DNA of 5,546 nucleotides, from assembly GCA_028869495.1 (NCBI GenBank), contig JAGWRY010000376.1:1-5546 (forward strand). Reading direction: 5' to 3'. Position 1 is the first letter of the stretch, and every line of letters starts with the position of its first letter. Position numbers and translations under genes: made by a program. The DNA is from Elusimicrobiota bacterium. Its GTDB lineage: Bacteria > Elusimicrobiota > Elusimicrobia > UBA1565 > UBA9628. Of the stretch, positions 1 to 5,491 are shown in pieces. The notes under the pieces were generated by a model. The model saw nothing but the letters and a program-made list of their open reading frames with translations, ran no database searches and was not told the DNA's origin.

Positions 1-2
1 CG

Positions 3-704
3 CTGACGCGCTGGTCCGCGCGCCGCACGGCCGCCTTCATCGCGGCGAACGCGCGGATCGGCGCGGACCTCGCGGCCGCCTTCCCCGGGGCGCGCGTGCG
101 CGTCGTGCCGCAGGGCCTCGAGGGGCCCGAGGAGCCCGCGCCGATGCCCGGCGCGCCCTTCGTCGGCGTGCTCGCGCGCCTGGATCCGGTCAAGGGGCAC
201 GACGTCGTCCTCGACGCCGCGCGCCTGCTCAAGCGCGGCTTCCCGGAGCTGAGGTTCCTCTGCGCGGGCGAGGGCGCCCTGCTCGACCGCCTGCGCTGGC
301 AGCTCGCCCCGCTGGGCCTGGCCGAGAGCGTGCGCTTCCTCGGACGCGTGCCGGACGCGTGGGCCTTCCTCGCCGGCTGCCGGATCGGCCTGGTCGCCTC
401 GACCGGCTCCGAGGCGGTCAGCCGCGCGGCGCTCGAGTGGATGGCCGCGGGCCGCCCGCTGGTCGCCACGCGCGTCGGCGGGATCCCGGACCTCGTCGAG
501 GACGGGGTCACCGGCGTGCTCGTGCCGCCGGGCGACGCCCCGGCCCTGGCCGGGGCCCTGCGCGACCTCCTGTCGAACCCCGCGCGGGCCGAGGCGATGG
601 GCCGCGCCGCGCGCGAGCGCTGGGAGCGCGAGTTCTCCCCGGAGCCGTTCTACCGCCGCACCCAGGAAGCCTATGACGAGGCGCTCCACGCTCTTCCACG
701 TTGA
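3..704 (+). CDS. GT4 glycosyltransferase, C-terminal part (5' end outside window)
   Basis: The frame is open from the window edge, so the gene starts upstream; the GTG at 96 is internal, because the codons before it (ending FIAANARIGADLAAAFPGARV) read like the inter-domain part of a GT-B glycosyltransferase. What is visible is the nucleotide-sugar-binding C-terminal domain: the strand and loop GVLARLDPVKGHD (lysine of the donor site), CAGEG, FLGRVPDAWAFLAGC, and the E-x7-E motif with glutamates at 411-413 and 435-437, followed by MAAGRPLVATRVGGIPD. These are hallmarks of retaining GT4 enzymes (Glycos_transf_1). The SEAVSRAALE form of the E-x7-E region is, from memory, common in LPS-operon GT4 enzymes. 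Likely a cytoplasmic or membrane-peripheral transferase adding a sugar to the LPS core; donor and acceptor cannot be told. Its last 32 bp overlap the next gene. Stop TGA at 702-704. The N-terminal acceptor domain is not visible. Confidence 0.9.
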   Translation: MTRWSARRTAAFIAANARIGADLAAAFPGARVRVVPQGLEGPEEPAPMPGAPFVGVLARLDPVKGHDVVLDAARLLKRGFPELRFLCAGEGALLDRLRWQLAPLGLAESVRFLGRVPDAWAFLAGCRIGLVASTGSEAVSRAALEWMAAGRPLVATRVGGIPDLVEDGVTGVLVPPGDAPALAGALRDLLSNPARAEAMGRAARERWEREFSPEPFYRRTQEAYDEALHALPR

Positions 705-1806
705 CGGCGAGCGCGGCCTGCGCGGCGGCGAGCGCCAGCTCCTGCACCTGGCCGCGGCCCTGCGCGCGCGCGGGCGGCGCAACGTCGTCTACGCGCGGGC
801 CGGAGGCGAGCTCGCGGCCGAGGCCCGGCGCCAGGGCTTCGAGGTCCGCACCCTCCCGTTCCTCGGCGAACTGGACCTCTGGTCGGCCTGGCGCCTGGCG
901 CGCGACGCGCGCCGCGAGGGCGCGGTGATCCACTGCCACACGGGTCACGCCGCCGGGCTGGCCGCGCTCGCGTCCCTCGGCGGCGCGCCGGTCGTCTGCC
1001 ACCGGCGCGTCGATTTCGCCGTGTCGCGCGCGTCCGCCTCCTGGAAATACGGCCGCGCCGGGAAAGTCATCGCCGTCTCCGAGGCGATCGCCGGCCTCCT
1101 GCGCGGCGCGGGACTGCCGGCGGAGAAGATCGCCGTGATCCCGGACGCGATCCCCGCGGACGCCGAGGAGGCGGCGTGGATCCAGGCCGACGAACGCACG
1201 TATGTTCCGCCCGACCCGGCCGAGAAAAGCGAATATCGCCGGATCCTCTCGCAAGAATTTCAAATCGATCCGGCGATGGTCTGGATCGGGAACCTGGCCG
1301 CGCTCGTCCCGCACAAGGACCACGACACGCTGATCGCGGCGGCGGTGATCGTCCTGCTCAAGAGGCCGGACGCGCGCGTGCTGATCGCGGGGCGCGGCCC
1401 CGAGGAGGCGCGCCTGCTGGCCTCGATCAAGCGCATGGGCCTGCTCGGCAAGGTCCTGCTGGTCGGCCACCGCGAGGACCCGCTGCCGCTGCTCAAGTCC
1501 CTCGACGTCTACGTCCAGTCGTCCTGGGGCGAGGGGATGGGCTCGGTCCTCATCGAGGCGGCCGCCTGCGGCGTGCCGGTCGCCGCGACGCGCGCGGGCG
1601 GCATCCCGGAGGTCGTCGAAGACGGCGCGACCGGCCTGCTCGTCTCCCCGCGCGACCCCGAGGCCCTGGCCGCCGCGATCCTGCGCCTCGTCTCGGACCG
1701 CGCGCTGGCCGCGCGCCTGGCCGCCGAGGCGCGGCGGCGCTTGCCCCGCTTCGGACTCAAGCGCCTGGCCGCCGACACGGAGAAGATCTATGACTCCCTC
1801 GCTTAG
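673..1806 (+). CDS. GT4 family glycosyltransferase, probably LPS core
   Basis: Complete 377-residue protein, the usual length for GT4 enzymes. The N-terminal domain opens with the glycine-rich acceptor loop (G15-L-R-G-G-E-R21) and has CHTGHAAGL and HRRVDF. The C-terminal domain has NLAALVPHKDHDTLI (K215), IAGRGPE, and the E-x7-E motif E287/E295 in WGEGMGSVLIEAAACGVP, then ATRAGGIPEVVEDGATGLL. These indicate a retaining GT-B nucleotide-sugar transferase without membrane segments. Start chosen: ATG 673, with AGGAAG at 664-669 just upstream and the conserved N-terminal strand beginning a few residues later; this gives a 32-bp overlap with the preceding GT4. Its C-terminal domain resembles that of the upstream gene, so the two may be tandem paralogues. 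Residues 177-200 are encoded by a patch with unusually many A/T-ending codons. Sugar donor and acceptor are unknown; an LPS-core role is inferred from neighbours. Confidence 0.93.
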   Translation: MTRRSTLFHVDGERGLRGGERQLLHLAAALRARGRRNVVYARAGGELAAEARRQGFEVRTLPFLGELDLWSAWRLARDARREGAVIHCHTGHAAGLAALASLGGAPVVCHRRVDFAVSRASASWKYGRAGKVIAVSEAIAGLLRGAGLPAEKIAVIPDAIPADAEEAAWIQADERTYVPPDPAEKSEYRRILSQEFQIDPAMVWIGNLAALVPHKDHDTLIAAAVIVLLKRPDARVLIAGRGPEEARLLASIKRMGLLGKVLLVGHREDPLPLLKSLDVYVQSSWGEGMGSVLIEAAACGVPVAATRAGGIPEVVEDGATGLLVSPRDPEALAAAILRLVSDRALAARLAAEARRRLPRFGLKRLAADTEKIYDSLA

Positions 1807-2551
1807 CGCCCTGCTGATCGCCAAGGACGAGGCGGCCGACCTCCCGGGCTGTCTCGAGAGCCTGAAGGGGCTGGTCTCCGAGGTCGTGATCGTCGTCTCC
1901 GCGGACACGACGGACCGCACCGAGGAGATCGCGCGCGCCGCCGGGGCCAAGGTCTTGCGCCGCGCGTTCGACGACTACGCGCGCCAGCGCCAGGCCGGCC
2001 TCGACGCGGCGTCGGGCGAGTGGGGGCTGTGGATCGACCCCGACGAGCGGGTCTCCCCCGCGCTGGCCGAGGAACTGCGCGCGCGGCTGGGCGGAGCGCC
2101 CGGGCACGACGCCTACGCGATCCCCTTCGAGGTGCGCTTCCTCGGCCGGACCCTGCGCTGGGGCGGGCTCGGCTCGGAGAGCCACGTCCGCCTCTTCCGC
2201 CGGGCGAAGGCGCGCTACGTCGGCGGGGCCCTGCACGAGGGGCTGGAGGTCGATGGGACGGCCGGCCGCCTGCGCGGGGCGATCGTCCACGAGCCGTACC
2301 GAGACATTTCCGACTACCTCGGGAAGCTCGACCGCTACACGACCTTGGCGGCCGAGAAAAGGTTCGCCGACGGACGCCGCTTCACCCCCTTTCATCATCT
2401 TCTTCTTCCCTGGGAGTTCTTCGCCCGGACGGTCCTGAAGCTCGGGGTCCTGGACGGGTTCCCCGGGCTTGTTTGGGCGGGGTTGTCGGCCTTCCACACC
2501 TGGCTCAAATATGTCAAACTCGGCGCCATGCAGAGGGAGGACCGACGATGA
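1790..2551 (+). CDS. GT2 family glycosyltransferase, WaaE/KdtX-like (LPS core)
   Basis: Complete 253-residue GT-A fold enzyme. Visible signatures are the N-terminal SALLIAKDEAADLPGCLESL strand-helix, TTDRTEEIARAAGAKV, and the DxD-type metal/nucleotide site in WIDPDERVSP (D83, D85). Further on are the SESHVRLFRR segment, the ALHEGLEV motif (H149-E150) and the C-terminal helix region PWEFFARTVLKLGVLDG (L221-D222-G223), ending in WLKYVKL. This order is typical of the WaaE/KdtX group, whose studied members add a beta-1,4-glucose to inner-core heptose; the actual sugar here is not determinable. The basic, aromatic C-terminus suggests peripheral association with the inner membrane. Start ATG 1790 has GGAG at 1779-1782 (7-nt spacing) and overlaps the upstream gene by 17 bp. 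Odd points: the Asp that normally follows the third beta strand (VVVD) is Ser37, with an Asp two residues later, and codons 2390-2407 all end in T. Confidence 0.92.
   Translation: MTPSLSALLIAKDEAADLPGCLESLKGLVSEVVIVVSADTTDRTEEIARAAGAKVLRRAFDDYARQRQAGLDAASGEWGLWIDPDERVSPALAEELRARLGGAPGHDAYAIPFEVRFLGRTLRWGGLGSESHVRLFRRAKARYVGGALHEGLEVDGTAGRLRGAIVHEPYRDISDYLGKLDRYTTLAAEKRFADGRRFTPFHHLLLPWEFFARTVLKLGVLDGFPGLVWAGLSAFHTWLKYVKLGAMQREDRR
2536..2540 (+). promoter_or_regulatory. Shine-Dalgarno site that fixes the deacetylase start
   Basis: GGAGG lies 7 nt before ATG 2548, inside the last codons of the upstream GT2 gene. The deacetylase frame is open much further upstream (to about 2020), but that extension lies wholly within the GT2 gene and is an Arg/Pro/Ala-rich shadow. 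This site and the ATGA overlap identify ATG 2548 as the true start. Confidence 0.75.
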
Positions 2552-3372
2552 TCGGAGCCCTGGCCGCCGTCGGAGCCGTCGGCGCCGCCGCCGCCGCGGG
2601 CGCCAGCGCCCGCTGGAACTGGTGGCGGCCGGTCGTGACCGGCGGGATGCCGACCTTGATGTACCACAAGATCGGCGACTACCCGCCGGGCTCGAACCTG
2701 GCCAAGCTCTGGGTGACCGACGCCGACTTCCGCCGCCAGCTGGCCTGGCTGAAGGCGAACGGCTACGAGTCGATCACCTTCGCGGACTGGCGCGACGCGG
2801 AGAAGGGCTTGAAGCCCCTGCCGGCCAAGCCCGTGCTGATCACCTTCGACGACGGCTACATGAACAACTACGAGCTCGCCTACCCGGCCCTGCGCGAGTT
2901 CGGCATGAAGGGCTGCGTGTTCCTCGTCTACGAGGCGATGGACGCGCACAACGCCTGGCACGACCCCGCCGGCGAGCCGTGGCTGAAGATGCTGACCTGG
3001 GCGCAGATCGACGAGATGCAGCGCTCGGGCGTGATCGAGTTCGGCTCGCACACGATGAAGCACCGCAACCTGGCGACCCTCCCCCTCGACCAGGTGCGCT
3101 GGGAGCTGACCGAGAGCAAGAAGCGCCTCGAGGACAAGCTCGGCCGCGAGATGGTCGGCTTCGCCTACCCGTACGGCTCCGGCGCCTACAAGCCGGACGT
3201 GCGCGCCGCGGCCCTCGAGGCCGGCTACCGCTTCGATTTCTCGATCAAGCAGGGGATCTCGAGACTGCCGTGGGACCGGAAGGCGGAGGCCGTCCGCCGC
3301 CTCCTGATCCGCGGCGACGACACGATGCTCGACTTCCGCCTCAACCTGACCCGCGGCCGCGCCCGCCTTTGA
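2548..3372 (+). CDS. NodB-type polysaccharide deacetylase in LPS operon
   Basis: Complete 274-residue protein of the polysaccharide deacetylase (carbohydrate esterase 4, NodB homology) family. After a hydrophobic Ala/Gly/Val stretch (residues 2-21), which could be a signal anchor, come LMYHKIGDYP (39-46) and motif 1 TFDDGY (T99-Y104; D101 the presumed base, D102 a metal ligand). Motif 2 is SHTMKH (H168 and H172, metal ligands), and motif 3 is FAYPYGSGAY (205-214). The Asp-His-His metal triad is intact, so the enzyme is probably active. The later CE4 motifs are less obvious, as in many divergent members. Family enzymes hydrolyse N- or O-acyl groups on sugars; ArnD, a relative, acts on an undecaprenyl-linked amino sugar in lipid A modification. 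Here the substrate is plausibly a core or lipid-linked amino sugar, an inference from its position between a WaaE-like enzyme and a heptosyltransferase. It overlaps the GT2 gene by ATGA and ends with a Leu CTT codon that may also supply the next start. Confidence 0.9.
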   Translation: MIGALAAVGAVGAAAAAGASARWNWWRPVVTGGMPTLMYHKIGDYPPGSNLAKLWVTDADFRRQLAWLKANGYESITFADWRDAEKGLKPLPAKPVLITFDDGYMNNYELAYPALREFGMKGCVFLVYEAMDAHNAWHDPAGEPWLKMLTWAQIDEMQRSGVIEFGSHTMKHRNLATLPLDQVRWELTESKKRLEDKLGREMVGFAYPYGSGAYKPDVRAAALEAGYRFDFSIKQGISRLPWDRKAEAVRRLLIRGDDTMLDFRLNLTRGRARL

Positions 3373-4388
3373 CGACGGTGGCCGCCGAAGACCCGACGTC
3401 GCCGGCGTCGATCCTGGTCGTCCAGCTCCGCCGGCTGGGAGACGTGATCCTGACGGTGCCGGCGCTGGAGGCGATCAAGAAGCGCTGGCCCGCGGCCAGG
3501 CTCGACTTCCTGGTCGAGGCGCCCGGGGCCGAGGCGGTCGCCGGGGTCCCCGCGATCGACGAGGTCCTCGTCTACGACGCGCGAGGGGCGCTCGGCGCGC
3601 TGGCCTGGGCGCGGAGGATCCGCGCGCGGCGCTACGACTGGGTGATCGACTTCCTGGCCAACCCGCGCACCGCGCTGCTGACCGCGCTGTCGGGCGCTAA
3701 GATCAAGGCCGGCCCCGCGCACGTCCGGCGGCGCTGGGCCTACAACCGCCGCCTCGTCCAGCCCGAGAAGCCCTGCTACGCGGCCCGCGAGAAGGTGCTG
3801 TGGCTCAAGGACCTCGGCGTGCGGCCCGAGGACGCGCCGGAGCTCCCGCGCCTGCGCCTGGCCGAGAGGCCGGCCGAGGCCGGCAACGTCGTCGGCCTGA
3901 TTCCCCCGTCGCGCAAGGTCACGCGGCGCTGGCCGGCGGCCTCGTGGATCCGGCTGGGCAAGCTCCTGCGCGAGCGCCGCGGCTGCGCGCTGAAGGTCTT
4001 CTGGGGTCCGGGCGAGCGCGAGCTCGCGCAAGCCGTCGCGCGCGGGATCGGCGCGGGCGCCGAGATCATCCCCGAGACGCGCACGATCGCCGACCTCGCG
4101 CGCGAGCTCGCCTCCTGCCGCGTCGTCGTCTCGAACTGCGCGGGCCCCAAGCACGTCGCGGTCGGACTCGGCGTGCCGACCGTCACGATCCACGGCTCGT
4201 CCGACCCCGTCGTCTGGACGCCGCCGCACCCGGATCACCGCGCGGTGCGGCTCGACGAGCTCGAGTGCATCGGCTGCCGCCGCAACGACTGCCCGTACCA
4301 TCTCGAGTGCCTGAACCAGCTGCCGGCCGAGCGCGTCCTGCCGGCGGCGCTCGAGCTCCTGGACCGCGCGGAGGCCGCCGCCCGATGA
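3369..4388 (+). CDS. GT9 heptosyltransferase-like protein (LPS core)
   Basis: About 339 residues, normal for glycosyltransferase family 9 (WaaC/WaaF/WaaQ), which transfer heptose from ADP-heptose to the inner core in the cytoplasm. Visible are the N-terminal ILVVQLRRLGDVILTVPAL (D25 aligns with the catalytic Asp), the second-domain opening VVGLIPPSRKVTRRWP and VFWGPGE. The donor-site loop SNCAGPKHVAVGLGVPTVTI (255-274) is followed by HGSSDPVVWTPP and a C-x2-C-x4-C-x5-C cluster (C300, C303, C308, C314), common near the C-terminus of GT9 proteins. The Asp usually found in this loop (NDSG/DTG) is Cys257. Start is uncertain: TTG 3369 gives a TTGA overlap with the upstream stop, matching the other downstream junctions, while GTG 3378 would leave a 5-nt gap. 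Neither has a clear Shine-Dalgarno site, so coupling is likely. The frame is open upstream to 2469, but that part is a shadow of the deacetylase gene. Heptose specificity is not proven. Confidence 0.88.
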   Translation: MTTVAAEDPTSPASILVVQLRRLGDVILTVPALEAIKKRWPAARLDFLVEAPGAEAVAGVPAIDEVLVYDARGALGALAWARRIRARRYDWVIDFLANPRTALLTALSGAKIKAGPAHVRRRWAYNRRLVQPEKPCYAAREKVLWLKDLGVRPEDAPELPRLRLAERPAEAGNVVGLIPPSRKVTRRWPAASWIRLGKLLRERRGCALKVFWGPGERELAQAVARGIGAGAEIIPETRTIADLARELASCRVVVSNCAGPKHVAVGLGVPTVTIHGSSDPVVWTPPHPDHRAVRLDELECIGCRRNDCPYHLECLNQLPAERVLPAALELLDRAEAAAR

Positions 4389-5491
4389 GCCGCTGGATCA
4401 AGCGCCGCGAGAAGCTGCGCCGCACCCTGCCGGGGAAGGCCCTGCTCGGCGCCGCGTCCGCCGCCTACGGCGCGGGCGTGCTCGGGCGGCGCCTGCTGTA
4501 CGGCCTGAAGGTCCTGCCGCAGAAGCGCCTCGACGCGAAGGTCGTCTGCATCGGGAACCTGACGACGGGCGGGACCGGCAAGACGCCGGCGGTCCTGCTC
4601 GCGGCCGAGACCCTGCGCCGCCGCGGACACGACGTCGCGATCCTCTCGCGCGGGCACGGGCGGACCGCGCCGCGCAGGGAGGTCACGGTCCTCCTCGACG
4701 GGCGCAGGACCGACTGGCGCCTGTGCGGCGACGAGCCGTGGATGGTCCACCAGTCCCTGCAGGGCTTGGGCGTGCCGGTCCTCGTCTGCCCGGACCGCGT
4801 GAAATCCGGCGAGCTCGCCGTCGAGATGTACGGCTCCCGCGTGCTGATCCTCGACGACGGCTTCCAGCACCTGCGCCTGAAGCGCGACCTCGACGTCGTG
4901 CTCGTCAACGCGCGCGACCCGTTCGGCGGCGGACGCCTCCTGCCCTGGGGCGACCTGCGCGAGCCGGTCTCGGCGCTGCGCCGCGCGCACCTGGTCGTCA
5001 TCACGCACGCCGACCGCGTGACGGCCGCCGAGCTCGCCGCCCTGCGCGCGCGCATCGACGCCGCGCACCCAGGCGTGCCGGTGCTCGAGTCCGAGCACAA
5101 GGCCGACCACGTCCTCGACGTGCGCACCGAGAAGAAGCTCCCGCTCTCCTGGCTGAAGGACAAGACGGTCGTCGCCCTGTCGGGCATCGGCGACCCGCTC
5201 TCCTTCGAGTCCCAGCTCGAGTCCCTCGGCGCCAAGATCGCGCAGACGTGGCGCTACCCCGACCACCACGCCTACGCCGACGCGGAGATCCGATCGATCG
5301 AGGACCTGCGCGGCGGCCTGCCGCTGGTCACGACGCTGAAGGACTTCGTGCGCCTGCCCGACCGCTGGCGCGACCTCCTCGCCGGCGACGTGATGGTCCT
5401 GGGCATTAAGCTCGAGCTGCTCAAGGGGCGAAACCTCTGGATCGACACCCTGGACCGCCTGGCCAAGTCCGAGGAGGACGCCCCCGCGTGA
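4385..5491 (+). CDS. lpxK: tetraacyldisaccharide 4'-kinase LpxK
   Basis: Complete 368-residue protein, slightly longer than typical LpxK (about 310-350). LpxK phosphorylates the 4' position of the tetraacyldisaccharide 1-phosphate to give lipid IVA, at the cytoplasmic face of the inner membrane. All family hallmarks appear in order: a basic N-terminus and mildly hydrophobic helix (about 18-41) for membrane contact, and the P-loop IGNLTTGGTGKTP (56-68, K66). Then come ILSRGHGR, GDEP (D116, at the place of the catalytic Asp described in Aquifex LpxK), ILDDGFQHLRLKRD (D157, D158), GGGRLLPWGDLREP, SGIGDP (266-271), YPDHHAY (D293-H295, the catalytic His region) and VTTLKDFVRLP. Small departures from the usual form are GIGDP for GIGNP and TLKD for TEKD; neither should stop activity. 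ATG 4385 overlaps the preceding stop as ATGA, with GGAGG at 4370-4374 (10-nt spacing). The usual partners waaA, msbA or an acyltransferase are not in the window. Confidence 0.97.
   Translation: MSRWIKRREKLRRTLPGKALLGAASAAYGAGVLGRRLLYGLKVLPQKRLDAKVVCIGNLTTGGTGKTPAVLLAAETLRRRGHDVAILSRGHGRTAPRREVTVLLDGRRTDWRLCGDEPWMVHQSLQGLGVPVLVCPDRVKSGELAVEMYGSRVLILDDGFQHLRLKRDLDVVLVNARDPFGGGRLLPWGDLREPVSALRRAHLVVITHADRVTAAELAALRARIDAAHPGVPVLESEHKADHVLDVRTEKKLPLSWLKDKTVVALSGIGDPLSFESQLESLGAKIAQTWRYPDHHAYADAEIRSIEDLRGGLPLVTTLKDFVRLPDRWRDLLAGDVMVLGIKLELLKGRNLWIDTLDRLAKSEEDAPA
5472..5477 (+). promoter_or_regulatory. Shine-Dalgarno site for the gene starting at 5488
   Basis: A perfect AGGAGG lies inside the last lpxK codons (Glu-Glu), 10 nt before GTG 5488. 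Together with the GTGA stop/start overlap it supports a real coupled gene after lpxK, although only its first codons are visible. Confidence 0.6.

Noticed and set aside
96..98. GTG 96 as the start of the first glycosyltransferase
   Set aside because: The frame is open to the window edge, and the codons before it encode a typical GT4 inter-domain segment; a start here would remove the whole acceptor domain.
508..1950. 480-codon open frame on the minus strand
   Set aside because: It spans parts of three well-supported plus-strand genes and is Arg/Ala/Gly/Asp-rich with no recognisable domain. Very GC-rich coding DNA has few stops on the opposite strand, so long antisense frames are expected.
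2020..2547. Upstream extension of the deacetylase frame (would give a 450-residue protein)
   Set aside because: The extension is Arg/Pro/Ala-rich shadow sequence inside the GT2 gene; the NodB domain, GGAGG site and ATGA overlap all support ATG 2548.
2581..2604. Inverted repeat GGCGCC...GGCGCC with a 12-nt loop, considered as a hairpin or regulator
   Set aside because: It lies within Ala/Gly codons of the deacetylase N-terminus, where such short GC palindromes arise by chance; no T-tract or other regulatory context.
2469..3368. Upstream extension of the GT9 frame
   Set aside because: It overlaps the deacetylase gene and reads as charged low-complexity sequence; GT9 homology begins just after 3400.
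3225..4301. 358-codon minus-strand open frame opposite the GT9 gene
   Set aside because: Low-complexity Arg/Ala/Asp/Gly composition, no motif, and it lies opposite a GT9 gene with clear family motifs; a GC-driven shadow.
3800..4384. Upstream extension of the lpxK frame
   Set aside because: It is an Arg/Ala-rich shadow of the GT9 gene; LpxK similarity begins at ATG 4385, with a Shine-Dalgarno site and stop overlap.
4235..5269. 344-codon minus-strand open frame opposite lpxK
   Set aside because: lpxK on the plus strand has every family motif; the antisense product has no recognisable features.
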